Shown here in pieces: positions 53,152-63,403 of a stretch of DNA of 64,000 nucleotides. Source of the DNA: Verrucomicrobiota bacterium (lineage in GTDB: Bacteria; Verrucomicrobiota; Verrucomicrobiia; Opitutales; Opitutaceae); assembly GCA_025361935.1 (NCBI GenBank), contig JANYJB010000094.1, positions 1-64,000 on the forward strand, read 5' to 3'. The notes beneath the pieces were generated by a model that did no database searches, had not been told where the DNA came from, and saw nothing but the letters and a program-made list of their open reading frames with translations. The stretch's first letter is position 1, and each line of letters starts with the position of its first letter. The translations under genes were made by a program, and so were the position numbers.

Positions 53152-54171
53152 ATGAAAACCCTTCTGATCGACGCTCCCAGCAAATTTTCCTACGGCGAAA
53201 AACCCGCCCCCGTGCCCGCTCACGGCGAGGTTCTCCTTCGCGTCCGCCGCCTCGGCTTTTGCGGCTCCGATCTCTCTACCTTCCGCGGCGGCAATCCGCT
53301 CGTCACCTATCCGCGCATCCCCGGACACGAGATCGCCGCCGTAATCGAAGCCGTCACTGCTGGTGTGCCGGCCGCGTTTGTCCCCGGCCAAGAGGTCACC
53401 GTCATGCCCTACACGACCTGCGGAAAATGCAGCTCGTGCCGCCAAAAACGCTTCAACGCCTGCCGCCACAACCAGACTCTCGGCGTGCAGCAGGACGGTG
53501 CGTTTACCGATCTCATCACCGCCCGCTGGGAAAAACTCATTCCGTCGCAAGGCCTCGGCCTGCGGGAGCTCGCCTTGGTCGAACCGCTCGCCGTCGGCTT
53601 TCACGCCGTCTCCCGTGGACGCGTCACGAAGACCGACCGCGTGCTCGTCTTCGGCTGCGGCATGATCGGCCTCGGGGCCATCGCCGCCGCCGGCCTCCAT
53701 CGCGGCGCCACCGTGATCGCCGTGGACATTGAGGACGCCAAGCTCGCTGTCGCCCGCAAAGCTGGCGCCACCCACGTCATCAACTCGAAGACCGAAAACC
53801 TCCACGAACGCCTGCAAGCCCTCACCGACGGACACGGCTCCGATGTCGCCATCGAAGCCGTAGGTAATCCCGCCACGTTTACCGCCGCCGTGGACGAGGT
53901 CTGCTTCGCTGGCCGCGTCGTTTACATCGGCTACGCCAAGGCCCCCGTTTCCTACGAGACGAAGTATTTTGTCATGAAGGAACTCGACATCATGGGCTCT
54001 CGCAACTCCACCCCCGAGGACTTCCGCGACGTCGTCGCCATGCTCGCCTCCGGCCGCTACCCGATCGCCGACACTGTCACGCGCACCGTGCCTTTTTCCG
54101 AGGCCGGCCAGGCGCTCGCCGACTGGTCCGCCAATCCCAGTGCGATCACCAAGATCCACGTCGAACTTTAG
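53152..54171 (+). CDS. Zinc-dependent alcohol/polyol dehydrogenase (LgoD/YjjN-like candidate)
   Basis: [71 protein letters not shown]. Confidence 0.87.
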   Translation: MKTLLIDAPSKFSYGEKPAPVPAHGEVLLRVRRLGFCGSDLSTFRGGNPLVTYPRIPGHEIAAVIEAVTAGVPAAFVPGQEVTVMPYTTCGKCSSCRQKRFNACRHNQTLGVQQDGAFTDLITARWEKLIPSQGLGLRELALVEPLAVGFHAVSRGRVTKTDRVLVFGCGMIGLGAIAAAGLHRGATVIAVDIEDAKLAVARKAGATHVINSKTENLHERLQALTDGHGSDVAIEAVGNPATFTAAVDEVCFAGRVVYIGYAKAPVSYETKYFVMKELDIMGSRNSTPEDFRDVVAMLASGRYPIADTVTRTVPFSEAGQALADWSANPSAITKIHVEL

Positions 54172-54184
54172 CCCGCCTTCGACG

Positions 54185-55015
54185 ATGCCCGTCATCGACT
54201 CCCATCACCACTTCTGGCGCTACACCGAGGCCGATTACGGTTGGATTCCGCCTGCGTGGTCCGCGATCCAACGCGACTTCCTGCCCGCCGATCTCGAACG
54301 CGAAATCGCCGCCGCCGGCGTCGATGGCGTCGTCTCCGTGCAAGCCCGCCAGTCGCTCGTCGAGACCGACTGGCTGCTCGATCTCGCCACCCAATACACC
54401 TTCATCCACGGCGTCGTCGGCTGGGTTCCGTTGGTCGATCCCGCCATCGAAGCGCACCTCGACCGCTACGCCGCGCAGCCGAAACTCCGCGCGCTCCGCC
54501 ACGTTCTTCAGGCCGAGGCCGACGATGCCTACATGTTGCGCGAAGATTTCAACTGTGGCGTCTCCGCGCTCACCCGACGTGGACTGGCCTACGACATTCT
54601 TATCCTCGAGCGGCACCTGCCGAATGCGCTCGCGTTCGTGGACCGCCATCCGAACCAAGTCTTCGTGCTCGACCACATCGCCAAGCCCGGAATCGCCGCC
54701 AACGAACTCGAGCCTTGGGCAAAAAACATCCGCCAGCTCGCCCGCCGCCCCAACGTGTCGTGCAAACTTTCTGGCATGGTGACCGAGGCCGACGTGACGA
54801 CGTGGACGCCCGCCCAGCTCCAGCCCTACTTTGACGTGGTTCTGGCGGCCTTCGGCCCGTCCCGCCTGCTCTTCTGCACCGACTGGCCAGTGTGTCTCGC
54901 GGGCGTTTCGTATGCGGGCTGGAAGCACACCGTTGAAACCGCTTTGTCTACGCTCTCGGCTTCCGAACGCGCCGCTGTCATGGGTGAAAACGCCATGCGC
55001 ATTTATCGGCTGTGA
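54185..55015 (+). CDS. Amidohydrolase-family sugar lactonase (COG3618-like)
   Basis: MPVIDSHHHFWRYTEADYGWI, GVDGVVSVQARQSLVETDWLLDLA, FVLDHIAKPGI, NVSCKLSGMVTEA, LLFCTDWPVC. Confidence 0.87.
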   Translation: MPVIDSHHHFWRYTEADYGWIPPAWSAIQRDFLPADLEREIAAAGVDGVVSVQARQSLVETDWLLDLATQYTFIHGVVGWVPLVDPAIEAHLDRYAAQPKLRALRHVLQAEADDAYMLREDFNCGVSALTRRGLAYDILILERHLPNALAFVDRHPNQVFVLDHIAKPGIAANELEPWAKNIRQLARRPNVSCKLSGMVTEADVTTWTPAQLQPYFDVVLAAFGPSRLLFCTDWPVCLAGVSYAGWKHTVETALSTLSASERAAVMGENAMRIYRL

Positions 55016-55813
55016 TCACTTGGCCAGTGCCCGGCTCAGGTCAGTCGCATGACGATATCCAAGGTGAAACGCCGCTGTTTTAACCGTCCATCCTTCGTTT
55101 TGGATCAGGCGCAGCGCTTCCTGCTTTTTCGCCTTCCGAAAATAAACACCCGGCGCAATTCCGGCCTGCTTGAGGAAAAAACGATTTAATGTGCTGGGTG
55201 ACATGCGCAGATAATCGCACAGCGCCGGGATCGGCGCGTGAATGGCGAGATTCGAGCTGATCCAAGCCCGCACCCGCTCCCACAGCAGTTCGTCCTCGGC
55301 CTGCGGAGGACGGCTCGCGCGGCCGAGTTCGACTTCAACCAAGGTGCGCAACGCAGCCAACGTAAGAATGATCGCCGTGTCGGTCCGGGCGACTTCGTCG
55401 CGGCAATATTGATGCAGCTCCAAGATACGCGGCATGGCATCCGGCCGCAGAGAGAGCAGCCGCACTCCGCCAGGCGCCGGTTTTACCAGCTCCTCCTGCG
55501 GTGAATCGAGCCACACCCATACCAAAATCTCGACGCTTGCGGAACGTCCGCTGGCGACGCTAAATAAGCACTCTTTGTCAATAATGCAGGCCGCCGGCGC
55601 GACAATTCTGTGCTCCACGCCTGCTGCGGTGAGCGTGATATCGCCCTTGGTCACGATGTAAAAGTTGACTCCGGGATCGTTGTGACGCGGGAGCGGAAAC
55701 CGTTTAAAATCCCGCGTGCCCCAGCCAAGATAAATGAGAGGCAAATCCCCGTGGCTGAGCCAGCAAGGGCGTCCTTGGGGTGGCTTGATGATCATGTCTG
55801 GCAATTTTGGCAT
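55016..55813 (-). CDS. AraC-family transcriptional regulator
   Basis: HTH: ALCDYLRMSPSTLNRFFLKQAGIAPGVYFRKAKKQEALRLI...LGYRHATDLSRALAK. Confidence 0.87.
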   Translation of the reverse strand: MPKLPDMIIKPPQGRPCWLSHGDLPLIYLGWGTRDFKRFPLPRHNDPGVNFYIVTKGDITLTAAGVEHRIVAPAACIIDKECLFSVASGRSASVEILVWVWLDSPQEELVKPAPGGVRLLSLRPDAMPRILELHQYCRDEVARTDTAIILTLAALRTLVEVELGRASRPPQAEDELLWERVRAWISSNLAIHAPIPALCDYLRMSPSTLNRFFLKQAGIAPGVYFRKAKKQEALRLIQNEGWTVKTAAFHLGYRHATDLSRALAK

Positions 55814-55902
55814 CCAAGCAGTTTATGTCAGAGCGGATGCTCCTGCTATCCCAATCTGCTTCGCATTGCGTAGGAGGTGTAGTAGGTTGGCCTAAATCGA
55901 TT

Positions 55903-57411
55903 ATGCCTACCCCGCTTTTTCTTCGCATCCATCCCTCAGACAATGTCGCCGTCGCTTTGCGCCTCGCTGAGATTGGCTCCGTTTTTGACGGAGTGGCCGT
56001 CGCCGAGACGATTCCCGCCGGCCATAAGCTTTCGCTTTCACCTATCGCCGTTGGCCAGCCCGTCATCAAATACGGCTATCCCATCGGCGTCGCCTCGGTC
56101 GCCATTCCCGCTGGCGCGCACGTTCACAGCCACAACGTTCGCGGCAACCTGCCCGAAAAACTTTCCGCCCTCCGTTTCGCCGATGTGGCCAAGCCCCGCG
56201 CCGCTGCCTCTTCGCGCGCGACCGATACGTTTCTTGGCTACCGTCGTCCCGACGGCCGCGCCGCCACTCGCAACGAAATCTGGATCGTCAACACCGTCGG
56301 CTGCGTGAACGTCGCATCCGAGAAAATCGCCGCCGCCGCCCACTCGGAGCTGGCGACACCCGGCTCAGGCATCGACGGCGTCCACGCGTTCCCGCACCCC
56401 TTCGGCTGTTCGCAACTTGGCGACGATCTCGGCTACACGCGCAAGGTCCTGGCCGGTCTCGCGCGCCACCCCAACGCCGCCGCGGTTCTCGTGCTCGGTC
56501 TCGGCTGCGAGAACAACCAGATGAAGGCCTTTCTCGAGTTCGTCGGTCCACAGGCCGCCGAGCGCATCCGCTGGTTCAACGCCCAGCAGGTCTCCGACGA
56601 GATCGAGTCCGGGGTTGAGGCCGTGCGCGAACTCGCCGCCTATGTGCGCCAATTTAAACGCGAGCCCATTCCCGCGTCCGAGCTTATCCTCGGCATGAAG
56701 TGCGGCGGTTCCGACGGCTTCTCCGGCATTACCGCCAACCCGCTCGTCGGCCGCATCGCCGACCGCCACACCGCCGCCGGCGGGACCGTGCTCCTCACCG
56801 AAGTCCCCGAAATGTTCGGCGCCGAGCGCATGCTTCTCGAGCGTGCCACGAACGAAACCACGTTCAACGGCGTCATTGATCTTGTGAACGACTTCCGCGC
56901 CTACTTTCAAAAGCACAACGAGCCTATCGACGAGAATCCGTCCCCCGGCAACAAGGACGGCGGCATCACCACGCTCGCCGACAAATCCCTCGGCTGCGTG
57001 CAAAAGGGCGGCCAGGCCCCCGTCGCCCAAGTGTTGCCCTACGGTGCCACCGCTCCGGCTGGCCTCGGCGGACTTGCTCTCGTGCAGGGCCCGGGCAACG
57101 ACGGCGTCTCCGGCACCGCCATGACGGTCGCCGGCGCGCACATGCTGTTGTTCACCACCGGCCGCGGCAACCCGATGGGCTTCCCCGTGCCCACGCTGAA
57201 AATCTCCAGCAACACCGATCTTGCCACGCGTAAACCGCAGTGGATCGATTTCAACGTCGGCCCCATCGCCGACGGCACGAACACCTTCGAGGCGCTCACC
57301 GACGATTTGTGGAAGCGCATTCTCGCCATCGCGTCCGGCGCCGAGTTTGCCCGCAACGAAACCCGCGGCCACCGCGAAATCGCCATCTGGAAAGACGGCG
57401 TCACGCTATGA
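55903..57411 (+). CDS. uxaA: UxaA-family altronate dehydratase (full length with SAF domain)
   Basis: MPTPLFLRIHPSDNVAVALRLAEIGS, FLGYRRPDGRAATRNEIWIVNTVGCVNVASEKIA, LILGMKCGGSDGFSGITANPLVG, ETPEM-like EVPEMFGAERMLLERA. Confidence 0.92.
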   Translation: MPTPLFLRIHPSDNVAVALRLAEIGSVFDGVAVAETIPAGHKLSLSPIAVGQPVIKYGYPIGVASVAIPAGAHVHSHNVRGNLPEKLSALRFADVAKPRAAASSRATDTFLGYRRPDGRAATRNEIWIVNTVGCVNVASEKIAAAAHSELATPGSGIDGVHAFPHPFGCSQLGDDLGYTRKVLAGLARHPNAAAVLVLGLGCENNQMKAFLEFVGPQAAERIRWFNAQQVSDEIESGVEAVRELAAYVRQFKREPIPASELILGMKCGGSDGFSGITANPLVGRIADRHTAAGGTVLLTEVPEMFGAERMLLERATNETTFNGVIDLVNDFRAYFQKHNEPIDENPSPGNKDGGITTLADKSLGCVQKGGQAPVAQVLPYGATAPAGLGGLALVQGPGNDGVSGTAMTVAGAHMLLFTTGRGNPMGFPVPTLKISSNTDLATRKPQWIDFNVGPIADGTNTFEALTDDLWKRILAIASGAEFARNETRGHREIAIWKDGVTL

Positions 57412-58517
57412 GCCTTCTGTCCGAAACTATCCTCCAGTTCGGCGCAGGCAATTTTCTCCGCGCGTTCGCCGACCTCATCATCGACCAGGCCAACCGCAAG
57501 CCCGCCACCGCGCTCGGCCGGATTGTCGTCGTCCAGTCCACCGGCGCCGAGCGCGCCGAGGCGCTCAACCGCGCGGGCGGACGCTACCACGTCGCGCTCC
57601 AAGGTTTCTCCGGCGGACGCGTCGTCGATGAAACCGAGGCGGTTTCATCCATCAGCCGCGCCCTTTACGCTGGCACGCAGTGGGACGAGGTGCACGCCGT
57701 CGCCGCCAGCCCCGCGCTCGCGTGGATTCTCTCGAACACCACCGAGGCTGGCTTTGCTCTCGACGCCGCTGACACCGTGCGCGGCGACACCGCGCCCCGT
57801 TCGTTTCCGGCCAAGTTGCTCGACGTGCTCCTCGCCCGTTTTGAGGCCGGTTTGCCCGGACTCAATATCGTCCCCTGCGAGCTCATCGAGGCCAATGGCC
57901 AAAAACTCCGCGACCTCGTCCTTCGCCAGGCCGATCTCTGGAAAGTTTCGCCCGCCGCCTGCGAGTGGATCGCCTCGTCTTGCGAGTGGCTCGACAACCT
58001 CGTGGACCGCATCGTCCCCGGCGCGCCCGCCGTGCATCCGCTCAAGGACGCAGACCCGCTTCTGCTCAGCGCAGAACCGTTTGCGCTATGGGCCGTGCAG
58101 AGCAAAGGTCCGTTTATCACCCATCCGGCGGTCATCCTCGCCGACGACATCCAGCCTTACTATTTGAGAAAAGTCCGCATCCTCAACGGTGCCCACAGCG
58201 CTCTCGTCGCCCACGGGATGCCGCTTGGTTTGCAGACCGTGCGCGAATGCCTTGAACACGCCGAGGTCGGCCCTTGGCTTCAACGCGTGTTGACCGAAGA
58301 GATCGTCCCCGTGCTTGCCGGTCGCGTGGCCGATCCCGAAGGCTTTGCGCGAGTGACGCTTGATCGCTTCCGCAATCCCTTTCTCCAACACCAGCTCTCG
58401 GCCATCGCGCTCAATCACGAGGCCAAGGTTAAAGTGCGCCTGCTACCCACTGTTGAGGACTACAAAAACAGGTTCGGCAAAGCGCCTCCGTTGCTCTCTG
58501 CTGCCCTTGGCCTTTAA
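57408..58517 (+). CDS. uxaB: Tagaturonate reductase (mannitol dehydrogenase family)
   Basis: ILQFGAGNFLRAFADLIIDQAN, IVPCELIEANGQKLRDLVLRQA, RKVRILNGAHSALVAHGMPLGLQTVREC; ATGA overlap with uxaA. Confidence 0.9.
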   Translation: MSLLSETILQFGAGNFLRAFADLIIDQANRKPATALGRIVVVQSTGAERAEALNRAGGRYHVALQGFSGGRVVDETEAVSSISRALYAGTQWDEVHAVAASPALAWILSNTTEAGFALDAADTVRGDTAPRSFPAKLLDVLLARFEAGLPGLNIVPCELIEANGQKLRDLVLRQADLWKVSPAACEWIASSCEWLDNLVDRIVPGAPAVHPLKDADPLLLSAEPFALWAVQSKGPFITHPAVILADDIQPYYLRKVRILNGAHSALVAHGMPLGLQTVRECLEHAEVGPWLQRVLTEEIVPVLAGRVADPEGFARVTLDRFRNPFLQHQLSAIALNHEAKVKVRLLPTVEDYKNRFGKAPPLLSAALGL

Positions 58518-58542
58518 GCGTTTCTCTTTTTCTATCCAACCC

Positions 58543-59637
58543 ATGAGCCTCAAGATCAAACCCGCCTCCGAATGCCAATATGACCAGCTTTCGTTGGGAG
58601 AAGTCATGCTCCGCCTCGATCCCGGCGAGGGCCGAGTCCGCACCGCTCGCTCCTTCACCGCCTGGGAAGGCGGCGGCGAATACAACACCTCCCGCGGCCT
58701 GCGGAAGTGTTTCAACCTGAAGACCGGCGTCTGCACCGCCTTCGTGGACAACGAGGTCGGCCGCCTTGTCGAGGACTTCATCATGCAGGGCGGCGTTGCC
58801 ACCGACTTCATCAAATGGCGCGAGGACGACGGCATCGGCCGCACCGTCCGCAACGGCCTCAATTTTACCGAGCGTGGCTTCGGCATCCGCGGCGCCGTCG
58901 GCGTGCCCGACCGCGGCAACACCGCCGCCTCGCAGCTCAAGCCCGGCGACTTCGATTGGGAGCATATCTTCGGCAAGCTCGGCGTGCGCTGGTTCCATAC
59001 CGGCGGCATCTTCGCCGCGCTCTCCGAGTCCACCGCCGCCATCACCATCGAGGCGGTCAAGGCCGCCAACAAATACGGCACCATCGTTTCCTACGACCTC
59101 AACTACCGCCCCTCGCTCTGGAAGACCATCGGCGGCCTCAAGAAGGCGCAGGAGGTCAACCGCGAGATCGCCAAGTATGTCGATGTCATGATCGGCAACG
59201 AAGAGGATTTCACCGCCTCGCTTGGCTTCGCTGTTAAGGGAGCCGAGGATCTCAAGCACATCGAGACGGACGCCTTCAAGGCGATGATCGAGACCGCCGT
59301 GAAAGAGTTCCCCAACTTCAAAGTCGCTGCGACCACGCTGCGCCACGTCCACACTGCCACGGTGAACGACTGGAGCGCGATCCTCTGGCACGACGGCAAG
59401 TTCTACGAGAGCCGCAAGTATCCCCGCCTTGAAATCCTCGACCGCGTGGGTGGCGGCGACTCGTTCGCTTCGGGCCTCCAGTTTGGCTTCCTCTCGAAGA
59501 ACGATGCGCAGCTTGCCGTCGATTACGGCGCGGCCCACGGCGCGTTCGCGAGCACGACCCCGGGCGACACGTCGATGGCGACTCAGAAGGAAATCGAGAA
59601 ACTCATGAAAGGCGGCGGCGCCCGCGTGGTGCGCTGA
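58543..59637 (+). CDS. kdgK: PfkB-family sugar kinase, 2-keto-3-deoxygluconate kinase-like
   Basis: LSLGEVMLRLDPGEGRVRTARSFTAWEGGGEYNTSRGL, VSYDLNYRPSLWKT, VGGGDSFASGLQFGFL. Confidence 0.85.
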   Translation: MSLKIKPASECQYDQLSLGEVMLRLDPGEGRVRTARSFTAWEGGGEYNTSRGLRKCFNLKTGVCTAFVDNEVGRLVEDFIMQGGVATDFIKWREDDGIGRTVRNGLNFTERGFGIRGAVGVPDRGNTAASQLKPGDFDWEHIFGKLGVRWFHTGGIFAALSESTAAITIEAVKAANKYGTIVSYDLNYRPSLWKTIGGLKKAQEVNREIAKYVDVMIGNEEDFTASLGFAVKGAEDLKHIETDAFKAMIETAVKEFPNFKVAATTLRHVHTATVNDWSAILWHDGKFYESRKYPRLEILDRVGGGDSFASGLQFGFLSKNDAQLAVDYGAAHGAFASTTPGDTSMATQKEIEKLMKGGGARVVR

Positions 59638-59658
59638 GAATCTGCGACCTCGTTCTTC

Positions 59659-59692
59659 AAGCCCCGGAGTTTCGGCGCTCCGGGGCTTTTTT
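59659..59692 (+). terminator. Rho-independent terminator after the kinase gene
   Basis: AAGCCCCGGAG-TTTCGGCG-CTCCGGGGCTTTTTT. Confidence 0.87.
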
Positions 59693-60628
59693 ACGGCTTC
59701 AGCTTAAGTATTTTTGCCCGCTTGCGGTTTAGCTGCTGGCGTTTGCGGTAATCGGCGGCGGAAAGGCCGGTCTCGGCAACGAATACCTGGCGCATATTTT
59801 CCAAGCTGCCGAAGCCGGCGAGCGTCACGATTGTCTTGATAGGCAGGTCGGTCTCGCTCAACAGGCGTTCGGCGCGGCGGAAGCGGCATTGGATAATCTC
59901 TTCAAGAACGGTGTGGCCGAGTTTTCGGGAAAAGCGTCGTTCCAGCGTGCGGCGTTCGATGCCTAAGGCTGCCACTACTTTACCCACGGACAAGATTGTA
60001 TGGCTGCGCGTCCATATATAGTCGCACGCAGTCGCGATTACGGAATCGGTATGGGTAGAGGCAACGGATATTTTTAATTCCGGCGAGGACTGGCCGGCAG
60101 GGCCGATAACGGCGGTGAGCACACTCATCGCCATAAGAGAAACGAGCAGTGAGTTTTCAGCGGGGGCGCGGTGCACGTGTTCCAGCAGCCTTTGAAACGC
60201 ACGTTCGGCGGGGCCGGAATCGGTGAGCGGAATCACCGGTTTTTCGGGCGAGATGACGCCTTGCTCCAACAGGCGGTGGGCGAGCTCGCCATTGAAGTGC
60301 ACCCATTTCTCGGACCAGCCGGTTTCCTTGGCGGGCGCGTAGCGGTGCCATACGTCGGGAAACAACAGAATGGCAGTGCTGCCTTTCACTTTGACCTGGC
60401 GCGTGGGCTTGGACTCGAACACGCCGCGACCGGAGCTCAGCAACATCAAGGAAAATTCGGGCAGCACGCGGCCTTGGTTCCAGTCGAAGTGATAAAGCGC
60501 GGGTGTTGGATGGGCGGATAGGATTCGCCCGGTGTGGCCACGACGCTGCCCACGCTGGTTACGTAGATGCCGCTGTGAAAAACCTCGTCGGGAATCGGCA
60601 GGTAGTGGTGGAAAACAGGCGACGGCAT
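59691..60628 (-). pseudogene. AraC-family regulator interrupted by an apparent 1-nt deletion near 60498-60507
   Basis: ORF 60446..60628 (MPSPVFHHYLPIPDEVFHSGIYVTSVGSVVATPGESYPPIQHP) continues in another frame as ALYHFDWNQGRVLPEFSLMLLSSGRG (ORF 59691..60467). Confidence 0.75.
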
Positions 60629-60653
60629 CTTGGCGCGGTGCGACGGCCTTTCG

Positions 60654-63392
60654 TCAGGGCAGGGTGGACGAGAAGAGATAATTTCCCGAGTCGATTTCGC
60701 AAACGGCCATATTTTTTTCCATGCGCAGGAAATTCACGCCCGAGGCATGATCGAGCGGTTTTCCACTTTCGGTGACGTCGGCTGCGGAGCGCGCTGGCAC
60801 ATAAACAGTGGCAGTTGAGTTGGGGGGGACCGTGACCTTCAGCACCACCTTCTCCCCAGTGCGATCCCAGCGGGTCCCGATTGGTCCGTAGAGCGATTCG
60901 GAGCTGGCTTCGGCAAAGGTCGTGTCGCTGGCGATCAACGGCTGGATGAGGACGGATTGGCCGCCGGGGTGCGCAGGGTCGGGGCGGATGCCGGCGAGGC
61001 TTTTCGTGAACCAGGAGGCGATGCCGGTGTAGCAGGTGTGCATCCGGCTGGGCACATCAACGTTCCAGTATTCCGGCCAAGTGGTTTCGCCGCGAGCGAG
61101 GAAGTAGCCGTAGCTCGGTTCGTTTGTCTTTGAAAGCGGGGCGAACAAAAGGTCGGCGCGGCCTGATTCTTCGATGAGATATTTCAGGAGAATCGGCAGG
61201 CCGGAACTGCCTGCGTCGATGTAGGGGTGCCTGAGGGTCATGTCTTTTTCGAGAACTGCGGCTACGGCAGGGCGGAGGGTCTCGGGCGTGATGCGGGCCA
61301 GCAGGGCGAAGGCTTGCTGCACCTGGCCGCCCTTTAAATAGGTGTTGGTTTCGGGATGAAAGAACGTCGCATGCACCTGCTGCTTCAGTGCCTCAAGCCG
61401 GTGTTGATAAAGGGCGATATCTTCGGGCGTGCCGACGATGCGGGCCATGCGGATGGCGGTTTCTAGATTCATCGCATAGGCGCAGTTGTTGAAATAAAGG
61501 GCTTCGGGGGAATCGCCGAATTCCTTGCGACCGCCGGGAGCGGCCCAGTCGCCGAGGAACATGCCGGGGACTTTTTTGTAGGATTGCAGGAGGTCGTTCG
61601 AGGTGTGCGCGTCGAGGAAATCGAGCCATCGTTTGGTGGATGGATAGTTTTCTGCGATGAGGCGGGTGTCGCCGTAGGTTTGATAAGCTTCCCAAGCGAT
61701 GTTGAGCCCGCCACTGCTCCAGAGAGTGCCGCCGTAGCACCAGTTGGTCTGGGGTGCGGTGTGGTGAATCCAGCCGTCGGCTTCCTGTACGTCCGACCAG
61801 TCTCGGGCTATCTTGGTGTAAAGCGCGCCGGCGCGGTAATTGGGCAAACCGATGCCCCAGGCGGTGGCGAAATTTTCCTCGCCGTAGCCGAGACGCTCAC
61901 GGTGGGGGCAATCCGAAGTGCAGGCCTCGACAGTGTTGACCCGATAGGTCCACAGATCGGTCTCGTAGATTTGGTTGAAGAGGGGGTTTGAACAGGTGAA
62001 TCGTCCGGTGCGCTCGAGGTCGGTGCCGAGCACCAGGCCGGTGACGTCAGTCGGTTGGGGTTTATTTTTCAGGCCGGTGAGGGTGATGTAGCGTCCGGCG
62101 GCGTAGTTGAAGCGGTTGCGGAAGGTTTCCTCTGCTCCGCCCTTGCAGATATACTCTTCGCGCTGTCCGAAGTCTTGCACGGTGCCGGCATCGTCCGCGA
62201 CTTGGATGACCACTAGATCGCCGGGGGCTTGTCCATGGAGCTTGAGCTCAAGCCAGCCGGAGAAGTTTTTCCCTAGGTCCACGCTGCAGGCACCGTCTTT
62301 TGTTAGACTGATGTTTTGGGCGGGTATGGTTTCGATGATGCGAGTCGGCTCGACCATCTGGGCGGAGAGAGTGACTTTGACAGGTGCTTCGGAGGCGAAG
62401 TCCCAGGCGCGGTCGTCGAAGCCGGGGATGTTCCATTCAGGAATATCTTTTCGGGCGTCGAGGCGTTCGCCGCCGTAGTCTTTGTAGGCATATCCGCCGA
62501 TGTTTTTGCTGGAGCTGACGGCGCAGCGCCAAGTGGAATCAGAGGCGAGGGCAAAGGGCTGGCCGTCGGTGGTGGTCGCGTTTAACTGGATGCGCAAAGA
62601 CGGGGAGACCTTGAAATCCTTGAAGCGGGTCCAGCCGGGGCCGGTCCAAAGGGCGATCGTGTTGGCGCCGGGGCGGAGCAGTCGTGCGATGTCGTAGGTG
62701 ACGTAGAGCACGCGTTTATCAAGCCGAGAAATGGCGGGTGCGAGCACACTGTCGTCGGCTTTTTGGCCGTTCACGTAGAGTTCGTGGTAGCCGAGTGAGG
62801 CGACGTGAATGAAGGCGGATGCGACAGGTTTCGTGAGGTCGAAATTCTTACGGAACCAAAGGTGGCTTTCCAGAGGGACTTGTTCGGTGGATGTTTTTAC
62901 CTGACGGGGATTTCTGATCCAGGGCCCGGTCCAGTCTTCGTTATGGAGCAGGCCCATCGAGAAGCGGGCCGGTGCGCTCCATGTCGAAGGTTGCCGGTCT
63001 TTATCCCAAATGCGGACTTTCCAGTAACAGGCTTGGTTGGAAACCAGAGCCTTGCCTGCGAACGATACCAATGCCGACTGCGATGAGGCGACCTGACCAC
63101 TGTCCCAAATATCTCCTCGTCCTTGTTCGAGCAGCGCGGGAGTGCTCGCGATCAAGACTTGATAGGCGGTTTGTTTTTGGCCGCGAGTATGAGCCGGCTC
63201 GGAGAGCTGCCAGGTGAAGCGTGGTGTCCCGGCATCGATGCCCACCGGATTTTTAAGGTATTCGCATCGAAGCGAGTCCACGGATATGGATCCCGCTAGG
63301 ATCACTGAGGCGAACGGGGCTGCTGAAAACAGTCCTGCGAACAACCAACGAAACAGGAGCGGGGGCGACATTGGGCGGGGTATTTTGATCAT
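60654..63392 (-). CDS. Secreted alpha-L-rhamnosidase (GH78 family)
   Basis: Signal peptide MSPPLLFRWLFAGLFSAAPFASV; LRCEYLKNPVGIDAGTPRFTWQL, FTCSNPLFNQIYETDLWTYRVNTVEACTSDCPHRERLGYGEE. Confidence 0.92.
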   Translation of the reverse strand: MIKIPRPMSPPLLFRWLFAGLFSAAPFASVILAGSISVDSLRCEYLKNPVGIDAGTPRFTWQLSEPAHTRGQKQTAYQVLIASTPALLEQGRGDIWDSGQVASSQSALVSFAGKALVSNQACYWKVRIWDKDRQPSTWSAPARFSMGLLHNEDWTGPWIRNPRQVKTSTEQVPLESHLWFRKNFDLTKPVASAFIHVASLGYHELYVNGQKADDSVLAPAISRLDKRVLYVTYDIARLLRPGANTIALWTGPGWTRFKDFKVSPSLRIQLNATTTDGQPFALASDSTWRCAVSSSKNIGGYAYKDYGGERLDARKDIPEWNIPGFDDRAWDFASEAPVKVTLSAQMVEPTRIIETIPAQNISLTKDGACSVDLGKNFSGWLELKLHGQAPGDLVVIQVADDAGTVQDFGQREEYICKGGAEETFRNRFNYAAGRYITLTGLKNKPQPTDVTGLVLGTDLERTGRFTCSNPLFNQIYETDLWTYRVNTVEACTSDCPHRERLGYGEENFATAWGIGLPNYRAGALYTKIARDWSDVQEADGWIHHTAPQTNWCYGGTLWSSGGLNIAWEAYQTYGDTRLIAENYPSTKRWLDFLDAHTSNDLLQSYKKVPGMFLGDWAAPGGRKEFGDSPEALYFNNCAYAMNLETAIRMARIVGTPEDIALYQHRLEALKQQVHATFFHPETNTYLKGGQVQQAFALLARITPETLRPAVAAVLEKDMTLRHPYIDAGSSGLPILLKYLIEESGRADLLFAPLSKTNEPSYGYFLARGETTWPEYWNVDVPSRMHTCYTGIASWFTKSLAGIRPDPAHPGGQSVLIQPLIASDTTFAEASSESLYGPIGTRWDRTGEKVVLKVTVPPNSTATVYVPARSAADVTESGKPLDHASGVNFLRMEKNMAVCEIDSGNYLFSSTLP

Positions 63393-63403
63393 AAATTGCC
63401 AGG

